Below are positions 1 to 8,451 of a DNA stretch of 64,000 bases, one piece after another. How positions within the stretch are numbered: the stretch's first letter is position 1; every line of letters starts with the position of its first letter. This DNA comes from Nonomuraea sediminis. GTDB taxonomy: Bacteria > Actinomycetota > Actinomycetes > Streptosporangiales > Streptosporangiaceae. The stretch covers positions 248,001 through 312,000 of the forward strand of contig NZ_JAHDTI010000001.1 of the NCBI RefSeq assembly GCF_018531495.1. Direction: 5' to 3'. The position numbers and the translations under genes were made by a program. The notes below the pieces were generated by a model that ran no database searches, was not told the origin of the DNA, and saw only the letters and a program-made list of their open reading frames with translations.

Positions 1-114
1 GAATCCGCCGGGCGGGTGCAGGTTCCATCCGCGCTGCCCGCTCGTCATGGACAGGTGCAGGGACTCCGAGCCCGAGTTCGGGCCTGTCGCCTGCTGGCTG
101 CACGAGCCGAAGTG

Positions 115-1092
115 ATGCTGCCGGAGGATCTCACGCGGGTACGCGCCCGCATGCGGGAGGCCGGGATCGACGCCCTGGTGCTGCGTCCCTCCCCCGATTT
201 CCGCTACCTGGGCGGCCGCGGCGAGGGCTTCCTGGTGCTGACGCTCGAGGCGGGCCCCGCCGAGACCGGCGATCCGGCCGCGCTCGTCCCGGCGGGCGCG
301 CGCCGGGTGGGCGTCGATCCCGAGATGCGGGTGCGGGAGCTGTTCGGGTTGATGATCGACGCCGAGCTCGTGCCCGCGGCAGCCGTACTGGCGCCGATGC
401 GGCTGCGCAAGCACCCGCACGAGCTGACGGCGATCGAGCGCGCGGCCGCGGCGGCGGAGGCGGTGCTCGAGCAGGCGCGTCAGCTGGACTGGTTCGGGGC
501 GACCGAGCGGGCGATGGCGCTCAGGCTGCGGCGGCTGCTGCTGGAGAGCGGCTGCGAGGAGGTGCTGTCGCTGCGGGTCGCGGCGGGCGAGCACACCGCG
601 CTGGCCGCGCACTCCCCGTCCGAACGGGTGATCAACCCGGGCGACGCGCTGCTGGTGTCGCTGTGCGGGCAGTGGGACGGCTACTGCGCCGAGGTCGGGC
701 GGGTGTTCGCGGTGGCCGAGCCGCCCGAGGACTTCGAGGCCATGTACTCGGTGGTGCAGTCCGCGCACCACGCGGCCCTGGGCCGGATACGGCACGGCGT
801 AGCGGCGGCAGAGGTGGCGGCCACCGTCCGCGAGGTGATCGACGGCAGCGGTTATGGGCGGTTCGCGGCCGAGCACGCCGGGCGCGGGGTCGGGCTCGGT
901 CCGGACGAGGGGCCGCGCCTGGACCCCAGGGCCGAGGGGGACCTGGAGTCCGGGATGACGGTGTGCCTGGAGCCGGCGATCTACGTGCCCGACCTGTTCG
1001 GGGCGCGGATCGCCGACGTGGTGGCGTGCACGCCGTCGGGCCCGCTGCTGCTCACGTCCGGCCCGCCCGAGCTGCGGATCCTCGACCGCTAG
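115..1092 (+). CDS. M24 peptidase-fold protein, probable non-catalytic homologue
   Basis: About 325 aa with the pita-bread fold of Xaa-Pro aminopeptidase/creatinase (M24): a short creatinase-like N-terminal domain (about 1-110), then the M24 domain. The five metal ligands of the family can be placed by motif. The first Asp is Ser182 (LLVSLCG), the second is Glu193 (GYCAEVGR), the His of GHGIG is Arg257 (GRGVGLG), the Glu of EPAIY is kept (Glu286), and the last Glu of RIED is Ala300 (RIADVV). The VHEGP His is also lost (PDEGP, Asp264). With most ligands changed, dinuclear metal catalysis is unlikely. A metal-free role, as in creatinase, or a binding role is more likely (inference). ATG 115 directly follows an in-frame GTG at 112; neither has a strong Shine-Dalgarno. 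The open frame continues upstream to 16, but without M24 similarity. Confidence 0.85.
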   Translation: MLPEDLTRVRARMREAGIDALVLRPSPDFRYLGGRGEGFLVLTLEAGPAETGDPAALVPAGARRVGVDPEMRVRELFGLMIDAELVPAAAVLAPMRLRKHPHELTAIERAAAAAEAVLEQARQLDWFGATERAMALRLRRLLLESGCEEVLSLRVAAGEHTALAAHSPSERVINPGDALLVSLCGQWDGYCAEVGRVFAVAEPPEDFEAMYSVVQSAHHAALGRIRHGVAAAEVAATVREVIDGSGYGRFAAEHAGRGVGLGPDEGPRLDPRAEGDLESGMTVCLEPAIYVPDLFGARIADVVACTPSGPLLLTSGPPELRILDR

Positions 1093-1178
1093 GCAGGCCA
1101 GCGGGATTCCGGATATGGCGGGCCGTGCGGGGAACGATGGCTGACGCGGGGTGAGGAGCGCGGCCGTCGGGGGGTGTC

Positions 1179-2765
1179 GTGGGCCAGTTCGTGCTGCTGA
1201 TGCTCGTGCTGCTCGGCGCGCTGATCACGGTGCCGCTCGGCGAGCGTTTCGGCGTGCCCTCCCCGGTGCTGATGACACTGCTCGGGATGGTGCTGGCGCT
1301 GCTGCCGTTCGTGCCGAACGTGCAGATCTCACCTGAGCTGGTGCTGCCCCTGCTGCTGCCGCCGCTGCTGTACGCGGCGGCGCAGCGCAGCTCGTGGCGG
1401 CAGTTCGCGGCCAACTGGCAGCCGATCTCGCTGCTGGCCGTGGCGCTGGTGTGCGTGACGACCGTGGCGGTGGCCGTGGTGGCGCACTCGATCGTGCCCG
1501 GCCTGACGCTGGCCGCCGCGACGGCGCTCGGCGCGCTGATCGCGCCGCCCGACCCGGTGGCGGCCACCTCCGTGGCGGGCTCGCTCGGCCTGCCGCGCCG
1601 CATGGTGTCGCTGCTGGAGGGCGAGGGCCTGTTCAACGACGTGACGGCGATCGTGCTGTACCACGTGGCGGTCGCGGCCGTCGTGTCCGGCACGTTCTCC
1701 TGGCCTGAGGCGATCGGCACGTTCGTGCTGTCGGCGGTCGTGGCCGTGGCCGTCGGGTTCGCCGTGGGGTGGGCGGCGGACAAGCTCATGGCGTTGCTCG
1801 GCGACGCCACGCTGCAGATCGGGCTGTCGCTGCTGGTGCCGTTCGTCAGCTACGTCGCCGCCGACCAGTTGCACGGCTCGGGCGTGCTCGCCGTCCTGAC
1901 GACCGCGTTCTACCTGGGCGAGCGCACCTGGGACGCCGACGACGTGTACGGGCGCTTCGCCGGGCGCGCGTTCTGGGAGGTCGTCGACACCATGGTGACC
2001 GGGGTGGCGTTCGGGCTGATCGGGCTCGAGCTGCACACCGTCCTCGACACGCTGACCTCGCGGATCGGCCGGCTGCTGTGGTGGAGCGCCGCCGTGGTGG
2101 CCGTGGTGGTCGTCGTACGGCTGGCGTGGCTGCTGCCGTCGGCGTGGCTGACCAGGAAGGTGCGCGGCGCGCTGCACCCGGAGCAGGAGATCCCGCTGGG
2201 GTGGCGCGAGACCGTGGTCATGTGGTGGGCGGGGATGCGCGGCGTCGCCTCGGTGGCGCTGGCCCTGGCCATCCCGTTCCGCACCGCCGACGGCGCGCCC
2301 TTCCCCGGCAGGGACGCCATCATCGCGATCGCGTTCGCGGTGATCCTGGTGACGCTGGTGGTGCAGGGGCTGACGTTGCCGTGGCTGGTGCGCAGGCTCG
2401 GCGTGATGGCGGACACCGCCGCGGAGCGGGAGCTGGAGAGGGACCTGGCGATCCGCGCGGCCAGGGCTGCGCGCGCCCGGCTGCGCGAGATCAACGAGAC
2501 GGAGGGGCTGCCCGACGAGGTGGTCGAGCTGCTCGGCCGCCGCCTGGTGGAGCTCGGGATCCGCCTCAGCCCGGAGATCGCCGACGAGGAGCGGCGCGAG
2601 GCCTTCGAGCAGCGTACCGAGCGGATCAGGACGATCAGGCGGGTTCAGGAGGAGATGATGTCGGCGGCCCGCCACGCGGTCCTCGAGGCCAGGCGCGACC
2701 CGCACGCCGATCCGGAGGTGGTCTCCCGGGTCCTGCGCGAGCTCGACGTCCGCAGCCTGCGCTAG
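1179..2765 (+). CDS. Na+/H+ antiporter, CPA1 (NhaP/NhaK type)
   Basis: 528 aa, GTG start. About twelve hydrophobic helices fill residues 1-410. The CPA1 core signatures are visible: a PPDPVA stretch in an early helix and EGEGLFNDVTAIV, which carries the conserved Glu and the Asn-Asp pair that move Na+/H+ in this family. A charged cytoplasmic tail of about 110 residues, rich in Arg/Glu and probably helical, follows the membrane domain, as is usual for bacterial NhaP-like proteins. Expected role: exchange of Na+ (or K+) for H+ at the plasma membrane. It starts about 90 bp after the M24-like gene on the same strand. Its TAG stop overlaps the TAG stop of the convergent exporter gene through the shared CTAG. 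Confidence 0.93.
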   Translation: MGQFVLLMLVLLGALITVPLGERFGVPSPVLMTLLGMVLALLPFVPNVQISPELVLPLLLPPLLYAAAQRSSWRQFAANWQPISLLAVALVCVTTVAVAVVAHSIVPGLTLAAATALGALIAPPDPVAATSVAGSLGLPRRMVSLLEGEGLFNDVTAIVLYHVAVAAVVSGTFSWPEAIGTFVLSAVVAVAVGFAVGWAADKLMALLGDATLQIGLSLLVPFVSYVAADQLHGSGVLAVLTTAFYLGERTWDADDVYGRFAGRAFWEVVDTMVTGVAFGLIGLELHTVLDTLTSRIGRLLWWSAAVVAVVVVVRLAWLLPSAWLTRKVRGALHPEQEIPLGWRETVVMWWAGMRGVASVALALAIPFRTADGAPFPGRDAIIAIAFAVILVTLVVQGLTLPWLVRRLGVMADTAAERELERDLAIRAARAARARLREINETEGLPDEVVELLGRRLVELGIRLSPEIADEERREAFEQRTERIRTIRRVQEEMMSAARHAVLEARRDPHADPEVVSRVLRELDVRSLR

Positions 2766-4177
2766 TCAGGTGCCGCGTGTGGGCGGCGGCGGGGGACGAT
2801 GAGGATGGCCAGCAGGCCGAGGACGGCGATGCCGAGCATCGCCAGGAAGACGTTGTGCACCGCCGCCGCGAGCGCGGCGCGGACGTGGTCGCCCGAGCCG
2901 CCGTTGAGCGCCCTGGCCGCCTCGTCGACGGAGGCGCCCCCGCCCAGCCGGGAGGCCAGCGTGCCGTTGGCCACCGCGCTGAGCACGGCGGCGCCGAACG
3001 CCCCGCCGGCGATGCGGAAGAACACCACGCTTCCCGTGACCACGCCCCGCCGCTCGTAGCCGACCTCCTCCTGCGCCCCCACCAGCATCGACACCGACAC
3101 GAGCCCGAGCCCGCACCCGTTGACGAAGGAACACAGCCCGGCGTACACCAGCGGCGACGAGGCCGTCATCAGCGAGAACATGGCCGCCGACACCCCGACG
3201 AGCACGATGCCCGCCAGCGCTGTGTCGCGGAAGCCGTAGCGCATGTAGAGCCGGTTGGAGAACGCCGCCGTGATCGGCCAGCCGATGGACTGCACCGCCA
3301 GCGCGAACCCGGCGGCGATCGCGCCCGCCCCCAGCACGCCCTGCGCGAACGTCGGCAGGTAGACCGTCGGCCCCACCAGGACCATCCCGACGACCGCGCT
3401 GCCCAGGAAGGAGCCGAGCAGTGCCCGGTTGCGCCACATCCACGGCGGCAGCAGCGGCTCGGCGGCCCGCCGTTCCCACCAGCCGAAGCCGGCCAGCAGC
3501 AGCACGCCGAGCGCGACGGGCCACGGCGAGGAGGTCTGCAGGCCGAGCATCACCGCGACCACGCCGCCGCTGAGCAGCGCGATGCCCAGCAGGTCGAGCC
3601 GGCGCGGGCGGCGCTCGACGATCTCGCGCAGCCACACCACGATGATCAGGCAGGCGACGCCGCCGACGGGCAGGTTCAGCAGGAAGATCCACCGCCACAG
3701 CCCGAACTCGGACAGGATCCCGCCGAGCGCTGGCCCGACCAGCGCGGACACGCCCCACACCGACGACAGCAGGCCGCTGATCCTGCCGCGTTCCTCCAGC
3801 GGGTACAGGTCGGCCGCGAGTACCTGGGTGATCGACTGGATGGCGCCCGCGCCGACGCCCTGCACGGCCCTGGCCACGATCAGCACCGGCATCGACCAGG
3901 CCACGCCGCCGAGCAACGAGCCCACCAGGAAGATCGACATGCCGGTCAGCAGCATCGGCTTGCGGCCGAACAGGTCGGCCAGCCTGCCGTACACGGGCGT
4001 GCTGACGGCCTGCGTGAGCAGGTAGGCGGCGATCACCCAGGGGAACAGGGAGAACGACCCGAGGTCCCGCACGATCGACGGCACGGCCGTGGCGACGATC
4101 GTCTGGTCGATCGCGGCCAGCGCCATGCTCGCCATCAGGCCCGCCGCCACCGCGCCCCGCCGCGTCGTATCGCCCAT
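2762..4177 (-). CDS. MFS exporter, DHA2 (EmrB/QacA, 14-TM) family
   Basis: 471 aa from the ATG at 4177 (MGDTTRRGAV). An upstream extension of the frame runs antisense through the acyltransferase gene and is not credible. DHA2 marks are visible: the helix-1 motif AIDQTIVATAVPSI, the loop 2-3 motif GRLADLFGRKP (motif A) and an antiporter-type GPALGGIL motif in helix 5. About 14 hydrophobic segments are present. Likely role: proton-coupled efflux of drugs or metabolites. It is transcribed divergently from the acyltransferase/racemase pair and convergently with the antiporter, with overlapping stop codons. No linked regulator is seen, so the substrate is open. Confidence 0.92.
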   Translation of the reverse strand: MGDTTRRGAVAAGLMASMALAAIDQTIVATAVPSIVRDLGSFSLFPWVIAAYLLTQAVSTPVYGRLADLFGRKPMLLTGMSIFLVGSLLGGVAWSMPVLIVARAVQGVGAGAIQSITQVLAADLYPLEERGRISGLLSSVWGVSALVGPALGGILSEFGLWRWIFLLNLPVGGVACLIIVVWLREIVERRPRRLDLLGIALLSGGVVAVMLGLQTSSPWPVALGVLLLAGFGWWERRAAEPLLPPWMWRNRALLGSFLGSAVVGMVLVGPTVYLPTFAQGVLGAGAIAAGFALAVQSIGWPITAAFSNRLYMRYGFRDTALAGIVLVGVSAAMFSLMTASSPLVYAGLCSFVNGCGLGLVSVSMLVGAQEEVGYERRGVVTGSVVFFRIAGGAFGAAVLSAVANGTLASRLGGGASVDEAARALNGGSGDHVRAALAAAVHNVFLAMLGIAVLGLLAILIVPRRRPHAAPD

Positions 4178-4216
4178 GTCCGGCAGGGTATCCACCGGGT
4201 CCGGCGTTGTTCCACG

Positions 4217-4247
4217 CACCAAGCTCGGCCACAGTCTTGGTGTGGCC
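4217..4247. promoter_or_regulatory. Overlapping inverted repeats in the MFS/GNAT divergent region
   Basis: Two hairpins share bases. CACCAAG (4217-4223) pairs with CTTGGTG (4236-4242), and GGCCAC (4227-4232) pairs with GTGGCC (4242-4247). They lie midway between the exporter start and the acyltransferase start, where an operator or an RNA switch could sit. No known motif is recognised. Confidence 0.35.
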
Positions 4248-4318
4248 GCACGAATCCCGGAGACCTCACGGTGGAATACCGTCGCGGTGACAACCACTGG
4301 AATCGGAGGGCCGGCACG

Positions 4319-5056
4319 TTGCTCGCTATCAGGGAACTTCACGACATTGTGGAGTTCGAGCAGGTCTACGCGCTGTTCAGCGACATCTGGCACTTCGAGC
4401 CGGGCAGCCAGCCGGTCACGGTGGAGCTGATGCGGGCGCTGTCGCACGCCGGCAACTACGTGGCGGGCGCCTACGAGGACGGCCGGCTGGTCGGCGGCTC
4501 GGTGGGCTTCTTCGCCGCGGACCGCTGCCTGCACTCCCACGTCACGGGCGCCACCATCGGCCGTGGCATCGGCTTCGCGCTCAAGCAGCACCAGCGCGGC
4601 TGGGCCGCCGAGCGCGGCCTTGACCGCATCACCTGGACCTACGACCCGCTGGTGCGCCGCAACGCGCACTTCAACCTGGCCAAGCTGGGCGCCCGCCCGG
4701 TCGAGTACCTGCCCTCCTTCTACGGCGTGATGGACGACGCGATCAACCAGGGCGACGACTCCGACCGCCTGCTCGCCGAATGGTCGGTACGGCAGGAGCC
4801 GCAGTCCTGCCCGCCTTCCGTGGACGCCGTGGTCGCCCTGGCCGACGAGGGAGGCAGGCCGGTGGCGGGCTCCGTGGACGCCGCGACGGTGCTCGTGGCG
4901 GTCCCCGCCGACGTGGAGGGGTTGCGCCGCTCAGACCCGGGAACGGCAAAGGCATGGCGGCACGCCGTACGTGACGTGCTGGGCGGCCTGCTGGCCGAGG
5001 GCCGGGTGGTGACCGGCTTCTATGACAAGTCGTACTACGTAGTGGAGAAAGCGTGA
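4319..5056 (+). CDS. GNAT-family N-acyltransferase linked to the racemase
   Basis: 245 aa from a TTG at 4319, chosen because GGAGGG (4305-4310) lies 8 nt upstream and the protein then begins MLAIRELHDIVEFEQVYALF, where similarity should start. The fold is GNAT-like, with an acyl-CoA binding segment around ATIGRGIGFALKQHQRGWA. The last four bases (GTGA) overlap the start of the MenC/NSAR gene, so the two are translationally coupled. In other bacteria such a GNAT beside an N-succinylamino acid racemase succinylates D-amino acids, which are then racemised and desuccinylated to L-amino acids (established for NSAR pathways). I infer the same job here. A desuccinylase (M20) gene is not in the window. 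Confidence 0.85.
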   Translation: MLAIRELHDIVEFEQVYALFSDIWHFEPGSQPVTVELMRALSHAGNYVAGAYEDGRLVGGSVGFFAADRCLHSHVTGATIGRGIGFALKQHQRGWAAERGLDRITWTYDPLVRRNAHFNLAKLGARPVEYLPSFYGVMDDAINQGDDSDRLLAEWSVRQEPQSCPPSVDAVVALADEGGRPVAGSVDAATVLVAVPADVEGLRRSDPGTAKAWRHAVRDVLGGLLAEGRVVTGFYDKSYYVVEKA

Positions 5057-6156
5057 AGATCACAGGAGTTGAGCTGCGGCGTATCGCGATGCCGCTGGTC
5101 GCACCGTTCCGCACCTCGTTCGGCACCGAGACGGCCCGCGACGTGCTGCTGGTCCGGGTCGTGACGCCGGACTCGGAGGGCTGGGGCGAGTGCGTGGCGA
5201 TGTCCGAGCCGCTCTACTCCTCCGAGTACGTCGACGGCGCGGCGGAGGTGATCCGCCGCTTCCTGCTGCCCGCGCTGCCGCGCGAGGTCGACGCCTACGG
5301 TGTGGGCAGGGCGCTGGAGCCGATCAAGGGCCACCGGATGGCCAAGGCGGCCGTGGAGACGGCCGTGCTGGACGCCCAGCTTCGGGCGGCGGGCGAGTCG
5401 TTCGGCCGGTTCCTGGGCGCGGCGCGCGACCGGGTGCCGTGCGGGGTGTCGGTGGGCATCATGGACTCCATCCCGCAACTGCTCGACGCCGTCGAGGGCT
5501 ATCTCGACGAGGGATACGTGCGGATCAAGCTGAAGATCGAGCCGGGCTGGGACGTGGAGCCTGTCCGCGCGGTGCGCGAGCGCTTCGGCGACCAGATGCT
5601 GCTCCAGGTGGACGCGAACGCCGCCTACACGCTGGTGGACGCCCCGCAGCTGGCCAAGCTCGACGACTTCGGCCTGTTGCTGATCGAGCAGCCGCTGGCC
5701 AACGACGACCTGGTCCAGCACGCCCAGCTGGCCAAGCTGGTGCGCACGCCGATCTGCCTGGACGAGTCGATCGAGTCGGCCGAGCACGCCGCGGCGGCCA
5801 TCTCGCTGGGCGCCTGCTCGATCATCAACATCAAGCCTGGCCGGATCGGCGGCTACCTGGAGGCCCGCCGGATCCACGACCTGTGCCGGGCGCACGGGGT
5901 GGCGGTGTGGTGCGGCGGCATGCTGGAGACGGGTCTCGGCCGCGCGGCCAACGTGGCGCTGGCGGCGCTGCCCGGCTTCACGCTGCCGGGTGACACCTCC
6001 GGGTCGCGCCGCTACTACGAGACGGACATCACCGAGCCGTTCGAGCTGTCCGACGGCCACCTGGCGGTGCCGACCGGCCCTGGGCTCGGCGTCGAGCCGC
6101 TGCCGTCGGTGCTGGAGGAGGTCACCACCTCCACCGAGTGGATCCCGATCGACTGA
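5053..6156 (+). CDS. menC: o-Succinylbenzoate synthase / N-succinylamino acid racemase (enolase superfamily)
   Basis: 367 aa, GTG start overlapping the acyltransferase stop. It is a full-length muconate-lactonising-type enolase superfamily member. Catalytic residues fall where expected: KxK at Lys159/Lys161, metal ligands Asp187 (QVDANAAY), Glu212 (LIEQP) and Asp237 (CLDES), and the second base Lys261 (NIKPGR). All are offset by two from the Amycolatopsis OSBS/NSAR enzyme. Arg264 matches the arginine (266 in Amycolatopsis) that marks proteins with racemase activity. Because no other menaquinone genes are near and a GNAT is coupled to it, racemisation of N-succinylamino acids is more likely than menaquinone synthesis. 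An L-Ala-D/L-Glu epimerase is less likely from the C-terminal CGGMLETGLGRAAN motif. Confidence 0.9.
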   Translation: MKITGVELRRIAMPLVAPFRTSFGTETARDVLLVRVVTPDSEGWGECVAMSEPLYSSEYVDGAAEVIRRFLLPALPREVDAYGVGRALEPIKGHRMAKAAVETAVLDAQLRAAGESFGRFLGAARDRVPCGVSVGIMDSIPQLLDAVEGYLDEGYVRIKLKIEPGWDVEPVRAVRERFGDQMLLQVDANAAYTLVDAPQLAKLDDFGLLLIEQPLANDDLVQHAQLAKLVRTPICLDESIESAEHAAAAISLGACSIINIKPGRIGGYLEARRIHDLCRAHGVAVWCGGMLETGLGRAANVALAALPGFTLPGDTSGSRRYYETDITEPFELSDGHLAVPTGPGLGVEPLPSVLEEVTTSTEWIPID

Positions 6157-6162
6157 CCCCGC

Positions 6163-7680
6163 CTACACGGTCAGCGGCCAGGCGCCCCACGGCTGGGACC
6201 AGTCGTAGGTGAGCGTCTGGCCGCCGCACCGCCACCGCCTGGGCGCGGTGGTGGTCAGCCAGTCCAGCGGCTCGACCTCCTGGCCGCCGTCGAGCGCCAG
6301 CCGTACGGCCCGCGACAGGTCGGCGTCGGCGGCGTCGGTGCGCGCGGCGGGGTCGACGGAGACGAACAGCGCGGTGCCCGAGCGGGCGACCAGGTCGAGG
6401 AACTGCCTGTTCAGCGACCAGTCGGTGGCCGGCGTGCAGGGCACGCAGTCGGCGTCGACGGCGAACAGCCGGCCGTGCTGGGGCAGGCGGAAGGCGAGCG
6501 TGTTGACGCCCATGCGGCGAGTTCGCTCCCACTGCCTGCCCGAGGTGTCGTCGCCGGTGCGCTGCACCTGGACCAGCCCTGCCGCCAGGTGGCCGATCGT
6601 GTTGCACCCGATCACCAGGGCGTCCCCCGCGGCCTCGGCGATCGTGCGGTACAGCTCCACGACCTGCTCGGCGCTGGTCCTGGTCCTGTCGGGAAACACG
6701 GTCTCGCCGGTCGCCAGCGTGGCCGGGGTGTCGGCGGCGAAGCGGCCGAACAGGTCGTAGCTGCTGAAGTCATGCTTGATCAGCTCGTAGCCCCAGGAGC
6801 GGAAGCGGGCGATGTCCTCGGCCACCGTCGCCGGCTGCGACAGCGGGCGGAACCACAGCCCCGGGCGGGCGCCGGCCGCCTTGATCTCGCCGGCGGTCTC
6901 GGCCATGTCGAAGAATCCGGTGTCCCAGGGCCCGTGATGGTGGGTCCAGCCGTCGTCGACCACGCAGTACGGCAGCACCTCGTGCCCGTCGGCGTACTCG
7001 GCGATCGTGCGCGCGTCGCGCACCACCGCCTCCCTGCCGAACCCCTCGCCGTAGGCGTAGTACCAGTTGTTGCAGCCCACGACCGGCTCGCGCGGCAGCA
7101 GCGGGTCGGGGCTCATCGCCGCGCACAGCTCCGCCAGCATCGCGTACGGCCGGGCCGCCCCGTCCACGCCCACCAGGGTCGCCGCCGCCAGCTCCCTGTC
7201 GCCGAGGAGGACCGGCTGCCCGCCGCTGCGGACGTCGAGCCAGAGCGTGACGCCGTCGCCAGCCACGGTCCACGAGCACATGGCGCCGGGCCGGGTCCGC
7301 ACGCCCATCCCCCACGTCCTGCCGCCCGAGGTGGCCAGCCAGTACCAGGGCAGGGTCCGCTCGGGCTGCGGGTGGCGCCACTGCAGCTCGCCGTACGACC
7401 GTTCCCACGCGTCGCCGAGCACGAGGGTGTCGTCGGGGATGGGGCGCCGCCAGCGCAGCGCGACGAACGACAGCCCGTCACCGCTGACGGTGACCTTGCC
7501 CGACTCCACCGAGACGACGCAGCCGGGCGCCTCCCACCCGCCGTCCCCTCGGCGGCACGCGGTGTGCGGGCGGTCGGTCACCACGTAGACGGAGTCGGGC
7601 GTCACCTGACGCACCCGACGTATCTGAGCCGGCAGAGCACGATCCGCGTCACCTGCTTCCTGGTTCGCTACCTCCAGCAT
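6163..7680 (-). CDS. GH36-like alpha-galactosidase family protein
   Basis: About 505 aa from ATG 7680 (a GGGAG lies 9 nt before it). In-frame GTG codons at 7752 and 7749 are alternatives. An N-terminal beta-rich part (about 1-190) precedes a TIM barrel. The barrel carries GH27/GH36-type motifs: CVVDDGW, LIKHDFSSYD with the candidate nucleophile Asp in the KHD triplet, and GDDTSGRQW with a candidate acid/base Asp. There is no signal peptide, so it should act in the cytoplasm on imported saccharides or glycopeptides (inference). It is the last gene of the long minus-strand operon, after the peptide-type ABC ATPase, and it converges with the racemase gene with only 6 bp between them. Substrate unassigned. 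Confidence 0.8.
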   Translation of the reverse strand: MLEVANQEAGDADRALPAQIRRVRQVTPDSVYVVTDRPHTACRRGDGGWEAPGCVVSVESGKVTVSGDGLSFVALRWRRPIPDDTLVLGDAWERSYGELQWRHPQPERTLPWYWLATSGGRTWGMGVRTRPGAMCSWTVAGDGVTLWLDVRSGGQPVLLGDRELAAATLVGVDGAARPYAMLAELCAAMSPDPLLPREPVVGCNNWYYAYGEGFGREAVVRDARTIAEYADGHEVLPYCVVDDGWTHHHGPWDTGFFDMAETAGEIKAAGARPGLWFRPLSQPATVAEDIARFRSWGYELIKHDFSSYDLFGRFAADTPATLATGETVFPDRTRTSAEQVVELYRTIAEAAGDALVIGCNTIGHLAAGLVQVQRTGDDTSGRQWERTRRMGVNTLAFRLPQHGRLFAVDADCVPCTPATDWSLNRQFLDLVARSGTALFVSVDPAARTDAADADLSRAVRLALDGGQEVEPLDWLTTTAPRRWRCGGQTLTYDWSQPWGAWPLTV

Positions 7681-7755
7681 CGCATCCGGCTCCCGGACCG
7701 CGTCGGAGGCGTGACCGGCGTGGTGGTGCCCGCCACAGCCTGCGGGCACCACCGG

Positions 7756-8451
7756 CTAGGGACGTGGCAGGCGTGGCACCGCCTCGAGCAGGGTGCGCGT
7801 GTAGTCGTGGGACGGCTCGCCCACGACCTGCTCGGTGGGGCCGAGCTCGACCACCCTGCCCTCGTGCATGACCGCCACCACGTCCGAGACGTAGCGCACG
7901 ACGGCCAGGTTGTGCGAGATGAACAGCATCGACAGGCCCAGGTCGTCGCGCAGGCGACGGATCAGGTTGAGCACCGAGCCCTGTACCGACACGTCCAGCG
8001 CGCTGGTGATCTCGTCGGCCACCAGCAGGTCGGGGCGGGCGCCCAGGGCCCTGGCGATGGCCACGCGCTGCCGCTGGCCGCCGGACAGCTCCCTCGGGTA
8101 CCGCTCGGCGACGTCGGCGGGCAGGGACACCAGGCCCAGGAGCCTGGCGACCTCCTCCTTCACCGCGGAGCGCCGCCCGCCGGCGAAGCGCACGCCCTCG
8201 GCCACGGAGTCGCCGACCGACATCCGGGGGTCGAGCGAGGCGTACGGGTCCTGGAAGACCATCTGGATGCGGTCGGCGCCGGTGACCGTGCCCTGGTGCG
8301 GGATCAGGCCGCTGACGGCGCGGGCCACCGACGACTTGCCGGAGCCGGATTCGCCGACCAGGCCCACGATGCCGCCTGGCGGGATCTCCAGCGTGACGTC
8401 GTCGACCGCAGTGAAGGCGCCGTAGCGGACGGTCAGGTGAGAAATGAGCAT
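7756..8451 (-). CDS. Peptide-type ABC transporter ATP-binding protein (DppF/OppF-like)
   Basis: 231 aa. Walker A is GLVGESGSGKSS, the ABC signature is LSGGQRQRVAIARAL, Walker B is LLVADEITSALD, and the switch His is in LFISHNLAVV. It lacks the C-terminal oligopeptide extension with clustered cysteines that its partner ATPase domain carries, so it is the shorter OppF/DppF-like half. Its ATG directly follows the TGA of the fused permease-ATPase gene (TGAATG), a coupled arrangement. With the other half it energises uptake of the ligand delivered by the lipoprotein encoded upstream. Confidence 0.93.
   Translation of the reverse strand: MLISHLTVRYGAFTAVDDVTLEIPPGGIVGLVGESGSGKSSVARAVSGLIPHQGTVTGADRIQMVFQDPYASLDPRMSVGDSVAEGVRFAGGRRSAVKEEVARLLGLVSLPADVAERYPRELSGGQRQRVAIARALGARPDLLVADEITSALDVSVQGSVLNLIRRLRDDLGLSMLFISHNLAVVRYVSDVVAVMHEGRVVELGPTEQVVGEPSHDYTRTLLEAVPRLPRP

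Noticed and set aside
1769..4318. Upstream part of a very long plus-strand open frame (1769-5056)
   Set aside because: Antisense or out of frame to the antiporter and DHA2 exporter, with Arg/His/Gln-rich nonsense. Only the part from TTG 4319, with its own ribosome binding site and GNAT similarity, is real.
5053..6156. Reading the enolase-superfamily gene as part of menaquinone biosynthesis
   Set aside because: No other menaquinone gene is present in the window. The coupled GNAT and the arginine at position 264 favour the N-succinylamino acid racemase role, although OSBS activity cannot be excluded.
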